In this document: positions 1-7,579 of the stretch, one piece after another
Layout: every line of letters begins with the position of its first letter
How positions within the stretch are numbered: the stretch's first letter is position 1
Assembly: GCF_000685865.1 (NCBI RefSeq)
Contig: NZ_JMKS01000001.1
Coordinates: 1 to 64,000 of the forward strand
Origin: Exiguobacterium antarcticum DSM 14480
GTDB lineage: Bacteria > Bacillota > Bacilli > Exiguobacteriales > Exiguobacteriaceae
Direction: 5' to 3'
DNA: 64,000 nucleotides
Program-made: the position numbers and the translations under genes
The notes under the pieces: model-generated
What the model was told of the DNA's origin: nothing
Database searches by the model: none
What the model saw: only the letters and a program-made list of their open reading frames with translations

Positions 1-10
1 GTCCCGATGG

Positions 11-373
11 ATGATCCAAGAACCAGACTTAGAACCACTTGATTTAGAGGCGTTTTATGCCAGTTATCCTTCAATCGAAGAAATTAATCTTTCTATTCAA
101 AGTGAGGATATCGATACCGTCTTATATGCATTCGGTAGTTGGATGACGATTGGTTTGGAACAAGAACGGTTAGTCCAGGAAATGATGAAACGGATCAACA
201 CGACGACGGAGCCGGACCTCCTTGACTTCTTCGCCCAAAGTTTGACGAATTTGGTGTTGAATACAGGGGCGGACGTTTACGTTTCCAATGAACAGTTGGC
301 ACGACTCCTGGAATCAAAAGGAGTTGATTCCGATTTAAATGTTTACATCAACTGGTTACGCGCTGAAGATTAA
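11..373 (+). CDS. hypothetical protein, possibly 5'-truncated by the window edge
   Basis: This encodes an acidic protein of about 120 residues with no signal peptide or membrane segment, so it is probably cytoplasmic. The reading frame is open to the left edge and no ribosome binding site is visible in the ten bases before the first ATG, so the true start may lie outside the window. It is leucine-rich and predicted mainly helical. I do not recognise a family. It is followed 24 bases later by a small membrane protein gene on the same strand, possibly co-transcribed. Confidence 0.6.
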   Translation: MIQEPDLEPLDLEAFYASYPSIEEINLSIQSEDIDTVLYAFGSWMTIGLEQERLVQEMMKRINTTTEPDLLDFFAQSLTNLVLNTGADVYVSNEQLARLLESKGVDSDLNVYINWLRAED

Positions 374-397
374 CATTCATTTCGGGAGGTCTACATT

Positions 398-571
398 ATG
401 TCTGAAACCTTTTTGTTTTTGATCATTATCGCTTCTCTGACCATTTGGATCAGCCTGTCAAAAGAAGTATCTAAATCATCTCAAGATTTTAACCGTCCCA
501 AAATGCTGACCTTATTGACCGCCGGATCACTCTCTACGATCCTTCTAATCATTGTGCTTGTCCAGTCATGA
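398..571 (+). CDS. small membrane protein, 57 aa, two predicted helices
   Basis: A short frame begins at an ATG seven bases after CGGGAGGT, a strong ribosome binding site. It encodes 57 residues with a hydrophobic segment at about 4-20, a polar stretch rich in Ser and Lys, and a second hydrophobic segment at about 38-55, which fits a two-helix hairpin in the membrane. No family recognised. It sits between a hypothetical gene and another small membrane protein gene, all on the same strand. Confidence 0.65.
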   Translation: MSETFLFLIIIASLTIWISLSKEVSKSSQDFNRPKMLTLLTAGSLSTILLIIVLVQS

Positions 572-629
572 CAGCCGTCTGATGAGAAAGACTATTTTCT
601 TAACACGACAGGAATAGAGGTGCTTCAGT

Positions 630-872
630 ATGAAGTTCAAAACGTTTCTCCTCGGTTTCATCAGCGTCTATCTTTTGCTGAGCCTTCCTGCATTTTTAGG
701 CATCGGGTCTGTCATCGACTGGGTCCCGGAAGCAACCTTCGTCCAAAAATTCAACGGCATCGTGATGGAAGGCCTGACCCGTCACGCGCTGATCAAAAGT
801 ATCCTTGCCGCAATCATCAGTCTGTCCGTAAGCCTGTTGTTCTTTAGATACAGGGTCCGTAAAAAACGCTGA
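630..872 (+). CDS. small membrane protein, 80 aa
   Basis: An 80-residue protein with two hydrophobic segments (about 4-27 and 55-74) and a strongly basic C-terminus ending in Arg-Lys-Lys-Arg, which suggests a cytoplasmic tail. GAGGTG lies a suitable distance before the ATG. No family recognised. The terminator at 911-948 closes the transcript. Confidence 0.65.
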   Translation: MKFKTFLLGFISVYLLLSLPAFLGIGSVIDWVPEATFVQKFNGIVMEGLTRHALIKSILAAIISLSVSLLFFRYRVRKKR

Positions 873-910
873 CGGGACGCCTGCTTCCTTCCCAACGATT
901 TTTTCCAAAA

Positions 911-948
911 ACAAGACGTCCCTCTTTCGAGAAGGACGTCTTGTACTG
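911..948. terminator. bidirectional Rho-independent terminator
   Basis: An 11-bp perfect stem (911-921 with 934-944) has T-rich sequence on one side and A-rich on the other. It lies between the convergent genes ending at 872 and 951 and can serve both. Confidence 0.75.
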
Positions 949-950
949 TT

Positions 951-1508
951 TTACCGGATACTATTCGACTGTGCTTCATACCGTTCCCGTGTCCAGCGGT
1001 ACAGCCGGCTCGTCACGGTCCGCCCGTCAATCCGTCCCATGACGAACGGTCGGTCCAACACATGTTCAAATCCCAGTTTTTCGATGACCCGGCGTGACGG
1101 AACATTAAAGTCAAAGTGCGCACACCAGACAAGATCGACTTTCATCGTCTCAAATGCCACTCCGAGGGCGGTCCGGACGATTTCCGGCATCCGGCCCTGC
1201 CCCCAGTAGTCGGGATGAAGAACAAATCCGAACTCGACCTGCTTCAAGTCGGCTAGTTCCTCAATCGGACGCCGGTCATGAAAACCGAAGCTGCCGATGA
1301 CCCTTTCCGTCGCCTTGTCGACGATTGCATACCCGTCGTTCGCCTCTTGAAAGATGTTGATGACGTCCCGACTTTCGGCAAGCGACGTATGTGGTGCCCA
1401 GCCGGCATTTGGTCCGACACGCGGATCCTTCGCATACGCATAAAGACTCTCGGCGTCACTTTTCTGCCAGCGCCGTAACCGGTGCCGCTCTGTTTCAATG
1501 ATTTCCAC
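951..1508 (-). CDS. GNAT family N-acetyltransferase (RimJ/RimL type)
   Basis: Predicted acetyl-CoA dependent N-acetyltransferase of about 186 residues, the usual length for the RimJ/RimL branch. The N-terminus has the typical 'ETERHRLRRW' pattern, the centre carries 'GFVLHPDYWGQGRMPE' (the acetyl-CoA binding loop), and the end has 'VPSRRVIEKLGFEH', also characteristic. The chosen start is a GTG at 1508, eight bases after GGGAGGGG; an upstream ATG at 1526 lacks such a site. It lies 19 bp downstream of the MFS gene on the same strand, so the two probably form an export/modification operon. The substrate cannot be told from sequence. Confidence 0.85.
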   Translation of the reverse strand: MEIIETERHRLRRWQKSDAESLYAYAKDPRVGPNAGWAPHTSLAESRDVINIFQEANDGYAIVDKATERVIGSFGFHDRRPIEELADLKQVEFGFVLHPDYWGQGRMPEIVRTALGVAFETMKVDLVWCAHFDFNVPSRRVIEKLGFEHVLDRPFVMGRIDGRTVTSRLYRWTRERYEAQSNSIR

Positions 1509-1527
1509 GTTTCTATCCCCTCCCACT

Positions 1528-2763
1528 TTAAGAAGCCTGTTGTTTCTCGACGATTTTTTCTTTCCGGAACAAGCCGAGGTAGACCAGTCCGAGTCCGAGA
1601 CAAACGATCAGTCCGATATAGACACTCATCATGAACGGCGCAAGCATCGCTCCGAGGATGAGCGTCGACCGCGACAGTAAATCGGCACCGGCGTGCGATG
1701 TGCCGGCAAAGGCCGAGTAAGCGCCGCGTTGGTCAGCCGGCATCATGTTGGCTTGTGCCGCATTCAGCGTTGGGGAATAGAGCAGTTCCCCGATCGTCGC
1801 GATGAAGATGAATGTCAGCAGCAAGGTCAGGGAATTGGCACTCGTCACTGTCGCATAGCCGATGATGTAGAGGACCAGTCCGCCGACCAATGCCTGTTTG
1901 TTCGTAAAACGGTTCGACAGACGCTGGATGAAAAACGTCAGACAGACGACGAGAATCGTATTTTCAATGTTGATCAGACTGAGCATCCGGACGCCGTTAA
2001 CGGTCAGGTCACCAATCGTCACCGTATCGAATTCTTCCGCTAAACGAACGGCAACGTAACTCCCCATCGAAAACTCCGCGGCCAGAATACACATCGAACC
2101 GAAGACAACTTTGACGAACGGCCGGTCACGCCAGGCGATCTGATAACTTTTTCCGAGATCTACGAGGACGGTCCGGAGCGGTTGTTTTTGCCAGACATGT
2201 TTGGATTCGTCGAGCAGGAAATGATACGCCACCGGCAACAGCAGGGACGTACACGTCAAAAGACTGAATAAGAACAACCGGTTGCTGACGTAAAGCCAGC
2301 CACCGAGCGCCGTTCCGAGGGCAATCGACAGATTGATCAACCAGTAGTCGATCGCATAAACGGCACGCCGGTTTTCCGGCGTCGTCGCATCGATGATGAT
2401 TGCACTCATCGCCGGCCGACCGATATTACTCGTCACCGTGAAGACGGCATAGGCAATCGTAAAAAGTAGCATCTGATCCATGGCGAGACAAATCGTCATC
2501 GTCAAAAACATCAATCCGGTCGCAGTCGTCGAGAAAACGAGCAACCGTCTTCTCGGAAAGCGGTCGGCGAGATAGCCGCCAATCAAACCGATCAGGAAGC
2601 TGATAATCACCGTCCCGATCAAAAAGACGCCGGCAAATACTTTGTTGTACGCTTGAACAAATAACAGGGCCATGAACGGCATGATGGCGAACGAAATCGT
2701 CCGGTTAAAAAACGACGTTACAAGTCTGACTTTAATTGGTTGAGGCATTTCTTTCCATTTCAT
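1528..2763 (-). CDS. MFS transporter (multidrug-efflux type)
   Basis: A 411-residue integral membrane protein with about 12 hydrophobic segments, the standard length for a major facilitator exporter. The loop after helix 2 has 'GGYLADRFPRRRLL', the family's motif A. It is co-oriented with the acetyltransferase downstream. The end of the IscB element lies only about 22 bases upstream of the start, so its native promoter and leader have been displaced. No good ribosome binding site precedes the first ATG; an in-frame ATG six codons in, after GGAAAG, is an alternative start. The divergent SgrR-like gene beyond the insertion may have been its original regulator. Confidence 0.85.
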   Translation of the reverse strand: MKWKEMPQPIKVRLVTSFFNRTISFAIMPFMALLFVQAYNKVFAGVFLIGTVIISFLIGLIGGYLADRFPRRRLLVFSTTATGLMFLTMTICLAMDQMLLFTIAYAVFTVTSNIGRPAMSAIIIDATTPENRRAVYAIDYWLINLSIALGTALGGWLYVSNRLFLFSLLTCTSLLLPVAYHFLLDESKHVWQKQPLRTVLVDLGKSYQIAWRDRPFVKVVFGSMCILAAEFSMGSYVAVRLAEEFDTVTIGDLTVNGVRMLSLINIENTILVVCLTFFIQRLSNRFTNKQALVGGLVLYIIGYATVTSANSLTLLLTFIFIATIGELLYSPTLNAAQANMMPADQRGAYSAFAGTSHAGADLLSRSTLILGAMLAPFMMSVYIGLIVCLGLGLVYLGLFRKEKIVEKQQAS

Positions 2764-2784
2764 TTTTTATAGATCGGCGGAGAT

Positions 2785-2802
2785 CCCCGACTTTAGTCAG
2801 GG
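2785..2802. repeat. right-end hairpin of the IscB element
   Basis: CCCCGACTTTAGTCAGGG forms a stem of seven pairs (one G-T) with a four-base loop. It overlaps the iscB stop codon (2797-2799). Its loop sequence matches the left-end palindrome. Confidence 0.6.
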
Positions 2803-4053
2803 TTGGGACCGACCTTCACCTCCTTCTGGTTGGATATCGACGAGCCAGGTCTTCGCTTTCTCGAGCAATGTCAGTTTCTTATAAGAAGCAGATTTGTGAA
2901 TGCTGAAGCCTGCTATCGTTCGGAGGTCGAAGTAGCCGTTCTTGCGTCTTCCGAACACGAAACACGTTTGCTCCTCGTATTGCACCTTGTCGAACAGTTG
3001 ATAGCCGTGGACAAGGCGCTCCGCTTTGTTTGCCTTTCTTTTACCCTTTTTACCGATGGTCATCTTATGCAGTTGACGGTTGTTCGCGCGTACCTGTCGG
3101 AAAAGATACGACACCTTCGGTGCTTCTCCTAATGGATTCCCGCTGATGCAACGTGCGTCGACAGCATGACGCTTCTCCAGTCCATTTTGGATGCGTGTGT
3201 TCTTCGTTAGGAAGCCATAGGTCAGTTTGACGTAAGGATACGCTTCTTTGACGGCGTTGTAGATGAACCAACGCATGACTGTCATCTGTGAGGCATCACG
3301 GAGAGAACGAGACTTCCGTTGGAAGAGATGCTCCAATTTTTGCTGATGAATCTTGTGGTGGCATGTTTCGCAGAGTGTGATGAGATTGTCAGGAGAATCA
3401 CCTCCGGTCCGACGACTTTCGATATGGTGGACGTTTAGGATATTATCCTTCGACTTCCCTTTACAATGCTGACACATGTGCTTGTCTCGGAAGAACACGT
3501 ATTCTCGGACATTCCAAAAACCGAGTTGGTCGCCCTTCTGATACAGATCACCGGATATATCAGGGTTCTTGATTTTTTGAATGTCGAACTGAGCGACTTC
3601 AATCGTTAGATGTTTGATCGGCAACAAACGATGAATCATCCGGATCAGTTTGAGATGGGCATCTACTTTATGCTGAATGGATGGAGCAAGCCATCCTTTG
3701 GGTTTCTTACGATTAAGAAATCGAGCTTGACGGTAGCGTGTCTTCCGACTTCTTCTTGCGTTTCGCATGGCACGTCGTGTCGCTAGTAGGTCTTGGATGT
3801 CGGTGCGCAGTTGAACTTCTCCTTCGAGCAAGACCTTTGTGGATGTTGTCGCTGAGAAACCGATCTGCTTCGTTCCGGCGTCCACCCCGAGGGAGATCGG
3901 TTGTTTATAACCACTTGCCCCGTAGAGTAGTTGAATGGTGAATGGTGTTCGCTTGACTATTTTTGCTTTCTTCTCGTCTAAAAGATGACGAGCTTTTCTG
4001 GGTTTACACGGCATTAAAGGTTCACCATGTTGATTGAGTACGAAAACGAGCAT
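2797..4053 (-). CDS. iscB: IscB RNA-guided nuclease (RuvC-HNH, OMEGA system)
   Basis: The 418-residue protein has the full IscB layout: N-terminal PLMP domain (PLMP at 12-15), RuvC-I with Asp58 in 'GVDAG', an Arg-rich bridge helix (about 93-112), RuvC-II with Glu152 in 'TIEV', an HNH domain with Cys194/Cys197 and Cys228/Cys231 zinc pairs and the 'NVHHIES' His209/His210, RuvC-III with His296 and Asp299, then a basic C-terminal domain. All expected catalytic residues are present, so it is probably active. IscB is the family from which Cas9 arose and cuts DNA using an omega RNA encoded just upstream. AAGGAGG precedes the ATG. The stop codon lies inside the right-end hairpin. Confidence 0.95.
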   Translation of the reverse strand: MLVFVLNQHGEPLMPCKPRKARHLLDEKKAKIVKRTPFTIQLLYGASGYKQPISLGVDAGTKQIGFSATTSTKVLLEGEVQLRTDIQDLLATRRAMRNARRSRKTRYRQARFLNRKKPKGWLAPSIQHKVDAHLKLIRMIHRLLPIKHLTIEVAQFDIQKIKNPDISGDLYQKGDQLGFWNVREYVFFRDKHMCQHCKGKSKDNILNVHHIESRRTGGDSPDNLITLCETCHHKIHQQKLEHLFQRKSRSLRDASQMTVMRWFIYNAVKEAYPYVKLTYGFLTKNTRIQNGLEKRHAVDARCISGNPLGEAPKVSYLFRQVRANNRQLHKMTIGKKGKRKANKAERLVHGYQLFDKVQYEEQTCFVFGRRKNGYFDLRTIAGFSIHKSASYKKLTLLEKAKTWLVDIQPEGGEGRSQP

Positions 4054-4059
4054 ATCGTT

Positions 4060-4268
4060 TTCCTCCTTAAGAGTCAGATGTTCTTCGTCAATGTTGGAAA
4101 GGCTTTTTCCATCTGCAACACCGCCCCGACCTAACAGGACTTTTAATCACAGACGACAGGGCAAACGGCTAGAACGGGCACCGAGAGGTGTCATGACCCA
4201 ACCAACGTAGTTCGTGAGAACCTAGACTAGTCAATTTCAAGCTGTATAAGCCCGTCACTTTAGTGATA
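4060..4268 (-). ncRNA. candidate omega RNA for IscB (scaffold), guide at its 5' side
   Basis: About 210 non-coding bases separate the left-end hairpin from the iscB start, the place where IscB omega RNAs are encoded. On the minus strand the region can fold into several stems, for example GTTC-TCAC-GAAC and a nested hairpin at 4092-4120 (TGTT/AACA around GGAAA/TTTCC). In characterised IscB systems the guide is the 5' end of the RNA, read from host DNA next to the left end; here that would be roughly 4269-4300. The 5' and 3' limits are estimates. Confidence 0.65.
4255..4266. repeat. left-end palindrome of the IscB element
   Basis: TCACTTTAGTGA is a perfect 12-bp palindrome. It matches the tip of the hairpin at 2785-2802 at the other end of the element and is placed as a subterminal hairpin would be in IS200/IS605-type elements. 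Confidence 0.6.
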
Positions 4269-4279
4269 GGTAATTGACA

Positions 4280-4309
4280 TTGTCACCTTCCATTCTCTAC
4301 CTGTATGAT
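4280..4309 (+). promoter_or_regulatory. probable promoter of the SgrR-like gene
   Basis: TTGTCA at 4280-4285 and TATGAT at 4304-4309 are 18 bases apart, a near-consensus sigma-A promoter, predicting transcription from about 4316. It lies just outside the left end of the IscB element, so this promoter seems to have survived the insertion. Confidence 0.5.
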
Positions 4310-4380
4310 AAACAAGACACAGCGACTAAAAAATGGACATCGTTAAGAAAAGATGTCCCCTTTTAGAATGGAGGAATGAG

Positions 4381-6006
4381 ATGGACGCTTATTTGTTCAC
4401 CTTATGGAAATCCTGCCGGGAAGGATCGTACTCAATTGCCGAATTGGCCGACACGATCCACTTAAGTCCCAAACAAACGAAACGGTATTTGAACCGTTGG
4501 CAGGAAGAAGGATGGTTGCACTATACGAGCGGTCGGGGTCGCGGACATCTGACGGCACTCGTCTGGCTGCGTCACGTCGAACGGGAATACGCGAAACAGA
4601 TGCTGGAGCGGATCGAACGGGAGTCGGTCGACGCCGTGACGGAAGAACTCAGCTGGGACTGGTCACCCGCTCAAACGGGACGGTTCATGCGGCAACTCGA
4701 GCGAAAGTTCGGCTATACGCAGGAATCGTCGGATACCCTGCTGATTCCGCGGAATCGACCTTTTTTGACGACTGATCCGCTCGAAGCCGCCGACATTCAC
4801 AGTGCCCACCTCGTCCAAAATGTCTTCAGCCGGTTGTTTGCCATCGACGCGGACGGTAAACTCCGGGGCGAACTGGCACATCATTATGCCTGGAACGGGT
4901 CAACGTTATCGCTGTATTTACGAAAAGATGTCCGGTTTCACGACGGTTCGCTGTTGACGAGCAAAGACGTCACAAAAAGCCTGCGGAAGCTCATTGCCTA
5001 TCCGGCGTACGCCCGGTCGTACCGGCATGTCCAACACATTCAATCCAATGGACCGTATCAGGTCGATGTGACACTCGATCAACGCCGGCATTCCCTGTTG
5101 CCGAAACTGGCGACGATTCATACGAGCATCAGTAAAGACAACATTGGGACGGGCGCCTTCCAATTGACGCAGAATAACAATAAAAAAACGATTTTGTCGG
5201 CGTTCCCGAACTATTTCGGCATCCGGGCACTGCTCGACCGAATCGAGTTCATTCAAATGCCGGACGCCTACGATCCGGTTTACCGGACATCGCGGTCGGA
5301 CTCCGGTGAGACGGATACGATCGCGACCCAGTCCGGCTTTGGTCTCGTTTTTTTTAACCCGCGTCCCGGCGGACCGTTCGAACGCCCGGAAGCCCGCCAC
5401 TACATACACCGTTTGATTGCTTCGATTCGACCGGAGATTCAGTCCATCAGAGAGCGGAGTTTTCCGAACGACCGCGGATTTCTTGAACAGTACAGTTCCG
5501 TTTATCCGCCACCGACTGGTCCTGCCGTTTCGTTTGACCAGCCGCTCCGGATCAAACTGACCGACTTCACGGACAAGGTGACCCGTTGGTTGTGCGAAGC
5601 ATTCGATACACATCAGATTCCGTACGAACTCGTCCCGGTCGGTTTTCAGGAAAGCATCACCGATTTTCACGTCTTTGACACGATTGATCTTGTCGTGCAC
5701 GCGGAAGTGTTTGAGCGGAACTTGCCAGTCGCCTTCCATCAGTTTTTGACGAATGACTTTTCACCGCCCGCTAAAATGTTTGGTCAGATGCCGGAAATGG
5801 AGGCGTGGATCGCCCAATACGACGAGACATCGTTTGCGGACTGGATGACGCTCCATCAGACCGTGGAACGGTACTTGATTGACTCGTCCTACTTCATTCC
5901 GCTCTACGATGATACACGGATCATCCCGTTCCCGATCGAGTTGCAAAACATCACGATTGATTCGTTCGGCTACTTTGATTTCTCGAAGCTTTGGATTTCC
6001 TCTTGA
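4381..6006 (+). CDS. SgrR-like transcriptional regulator (winged helix plus solute-binding domain)
   Basis: A 541-residue two-domain protein. The first ~100 residues form an SgrR-type winged-helix DNA-binding domain ('YSIAELADTIHLSPKQTKRYLNRW' region). From about residue 130 on it resembles the extracytoplasmic peptide-binding family SBP_bac_5, including 'RKDVRFHDGSLLTSKDV', used here as an intracellular ligand sensor since there is no signal peptide. Start at 4381 is set by TGGAGG six bases upstream. E. coli SgrR answers sugar-phosphate stress; Bacillales relatives often sit beside MFS genes. The likely target is the MFS gene now cut off by the IscB element. Ligand unknown. Confidence 0.85.
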   Translation: MDAYLFTLWKSCREGSYSIAELADTIHLSPKQTKRYLNRWQEEGWLHYTSGRGRGHLTALVWLRHVEREYAKQMLERIERESVDAVTEELSWDWSPAQTGRFMRQLERKFGYTQESSDTLLIPRNRPFLTTDPLEAADIHSAHLVQNVFSRLFAIDADGKLRGELAHHYAWNGSTLSLYLRKDVRFHDGSLLTSKDVTKSLRKLIAYPAYARSYRHVQHIQSNGPYQVDVTLDQRRHSLLPKLATIHTSISKDNIGTGAFQLTQNNNKKTILSAFPNYFGIRALLDRIEFIQMPDAYDPVYRTSRSDSGETDTIATQSGFGLVFFNPRPGGPFERPEARHYIHRLIASIRPEIQSIRERSFPNDRGFLEQYSSVYPPPTGPAVSFDQPLRIKLTDFTDKVTRWLCEAFDTHQIPYELVPVGFQESITDFHVFDTIDLVVHAEVFERNLPVAFHQFLTNDFSPPAKMFGQMPEMEAWIAQYDETSFADWMTLHQTVERYLIDSSYFIPLYDDTRIIPFPIELQNITIDSFGYFDFSKLWISS

Positions 6007-6007
6007 T

Positions 6008-6031
6008 CTCCGACTTCACTCAGAGGTTTTT
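6008..6031 (+). terminator. weak hairpin terminator after the SgrR-like gene
   Basis: A short imperfect stem (CTC..GA with TC..GAG) is followed by five T. It begins two bases after the stop codon. Its minus-strand sequence is strikingly like the IscB right-end hairpin (see findings). Confidence 0.45.
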
Positions 6032-6061
6032 GTCTGTTATTTGACGAATTGATGGCGCACT

Positions 6062-6077
6062 TGTGACAAGTATCACG
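6062..6077. promoter_or_regulatory. Crp/Fnr-family binding site upstream of hmp
   Basis: TGTGACAAGTATCACG has the TGTGA-N6-TCACR form recognised by Fnr-type regulators of Bacillales. A TATTTT or TTATTT element follows at 6095-6104, placing the box near -40, the usual position for activation. Oxygen-limitation control of hmp would make sense. The regulator is inferred. Confidence 0.45.
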
Positions 6078-6183
6078 TACAGTTTTTAATCTAGTATTTT
6101 ATTTATTGCATTTAAGACCCTGCTGGATGATACTGGAGACGAGCTCACAACGACCCACTCACAACGAAAAAGGAAGTGTCTGT

Positions 6184-7338
6184 ATGTTAACGTCATCTAC
6201 CATCGAAATCGTCAAGTCGACTGTCCCGGTTCTCGCCGAACACGGTCACAGCATCACACGTGTCTTTTACCAACGCCTGTTTGAACACCATCCGGAAATG
6301 AAACATATCTTCAACCAGTCGAACCAAAAAAATGACCGCCAGTCGCAAGCCTTGGCGACGGCCGTCTACGCTGCTGCCGCCCACATCGACCGCCTTGAGG
6401 AACTGAAGCCGACCTTATTGCCGGTCCTCCATAAGCACCGCAGTCTGCAGATCAAACCGTTTATGTACAACATCGTCGGGACGGAACTGATCGGGGCGAT
6501 AAAGGACGTACTTGGTGACGCCGCGACACCTGACATCATCGACGCCTGGACAGCCGGATACGGTGAAATCGCCAACCTGTTCATTTCGCTTGAGGCAGAG
6601 TTGTATGAACAAGATGAGCAGGACAAAGCGTTTGTCGGTTACCAGCCGTTCCTCATCGATGCGATCACGCTGGAGTCAAGCGACATCAAAACGTTTACGC
6701 TGATTCCGGCGGACGGACGTCCGTTACCAACTTACTTAGCTGGTCAATACGTCACGGTCCGCCTGCAAGCACCGGACGGACTCTGGCAAAACCGGCAGTA
6801 CAGCCTGACGAAAGCCGCCGACGAAATCTCATATGAGATTTCCGTCAAACAAGACGGATCGGTGTCGGGACAACTCCATGACTTAACGGTCGGTGACTCT
6901 CTCTTATTAAGTGCACCGGCGGGTCAGTTCATATTACCGGATTCCGGTGCCCCATTCGTCGGACTTGCCGGTGGGATCGGTTTGACGCCACTGCTTGCGA
7001 TGGCGGAAGCCGCGCTTGCCGACGGACGACCGGTCACGTTGCACGTCGCCGTCCAGGACGATCTCGATCATCCGTTCACGTCACGATTGAACCAACTTGA
7101 GACATTCGGTGCAAGCGTCGTTCGGTACGCGGAACGTAATGCACAAGCCGGGACACGCGCAGGACGATTGACGCGTGATGAGCTGACTTCAATCGATCCA
7201 GCGGCCGAGACGTTTGTCTGTGGTCCGGAAGCGATGATCCAGTTTGTCCGGCAACACTGGACAGGACATCCGGATAACCTGCACTACGAAGTGTTTGGTC
7301 CGAGCCTCGCCCTTGCGGCACCGACCGTCGTCTCTTAA
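6184..7338 (+). CDS. hmp: flavohemoglobin, nitric oxide dioxygenase
   Basis: Cytoplasmic enzyme that oxidises NO to nitrate with O2 and NAD(P)H. The 384 residues show an N-terminal globin domain with the heme-ligand His85 in 'KHRSLQIKP' and the distal Tyr29 in 'VFYQR', a ferredoxin-reductase FAD domain with 'RQYSLT', and a NAD domain with 'GGIGLTPLL' and 'VCGPEAMI', ending in 'YEVFGP'. Length and order match Hmp of E. coli and B. subtilis. The start at 6184 follows AAAGGAAGTG; an upstream in-frame ATG at 6106 is unsupported. It is monocistronic, with an Fnr-type box upstream and a terminator downstream. Confidence 0.96.
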   Translation: MLTSSTIEIVKSTVPVLAEHGHSITRVFYQRLFEHHPEMKHIFNQSNQKNDRQSQALATAVYAAAAHIDRLEELKPTLLPVLHKHRSLQIKPFMYNIVGTELIGAIKDVLGDAATPDIIDAWTAGYGEIANLFISLEAELYEQDEQDKAFVGYQPFLIDAITLESSDIKTFTLIPADGRPLPTYLAGQYVTVRLQAPDGLWQNRQYSLTKAADEISYEISVKQDGSVSGQLHDLTVGDSLLLSAPAGQFILPDSGAPFVGLAGGIGLTPLLAMAEAALADGRPVTLHVAVQDDLDHPFTSRLNQLETFGASVVRYAERNAQAGTRAGRLTRDELTSIDPAAETFVCGPEAMIQFVRQHWTGHPDNLHYEVFGPSLALAAPTVVS

Positions 7339-7344
7339 CGCATA

Positions 7345-7382
7345 AAAAACGAACGACCCCACATGCGGGATCGTTCGTTTTT
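7345..7382. terminator. bidirectional terminator after hmp
   Basis: A stem of 13 pairs with one mismatch (AACGAACGA..TCGTTCGTT around CCC/GGG) is flanked by runs of A and T. It separates hmp from the convergent small gene at 7401-7499. Confidence 0.8.
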
Positions 7383-7400
7383 GTCTGTTTATGTAGCCGC

Positions 7401-7499
7401 TTATTCCGGTGTGATCCGTCTCCATAAGACGTTTAACAGCACCGTCATTCCACCAATCGGAATCAAAAACATCAAAGCCAGCATCGTCATATTATCCAT
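7401..7499 (-). CDS. small membrane protein, 32 aa
   Basis: A 33-codon frame starts at an ATG preceded by CAGAGGAGAATG. It encodes one hydrophobic helix containing several Met residues, followed by a basic patch (WRR) and a short tail. A TATACT -10-like element lies about 40 bases upstream, and the hmp terminator serves as its terminator. No family recognised; such tiny membrane proteins are often missed in annotation. Confidence 0.5.
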   Translation of the reverse strand: MDNMTMLALMFLIPIGGMTVLLNVLWRRITPE

Positions 7500-7579
7500 T
7501 CGTCACATTCTCCTCTGTAAGCGTTTTTATTAGTATATCGTTTCTTTAAAGACACGCCCTCCGCCTAAAGACGGATTTG

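Larger units (their letters stand above)
2785..4268 (-). mobile_element. stand-alone IscB element (IS200/IS605-like, without TnpA)
   Basis: The element consists of iscB plus its upstream non-coding region, flanked by small hairpins as in IS200/IS605-type ends. The right-end hairpin is at 2785-2802 and the left-end hairpin at 4255-4266; both have ACTTTAGT at the tip. No TnpA (Y1 transposase) gene is present, so movement would need a helper in trans. Exact ends cannot be fixed because these elements make no target duplication; true boundaries may lie up to about 25 bases outside. It separates a divergent MFS/SgrR-like gene pair. Confidence 0.7.

Noticed and set aside
4274..4309. TTGACA at 4274 paired with TATGAT at 4304
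   Set aside because: The spacing of 24 bases is too long; TTGTCA at 4280 with 18-base spacing fits better.
4918..5739. Long minus-strand open frame opposite the SgrR-like gene
   Set aside because: It has Arg-rich, low-complexity content typical of antisense frames, no ribosome binding site, and the plus-strand gene matches a known family.
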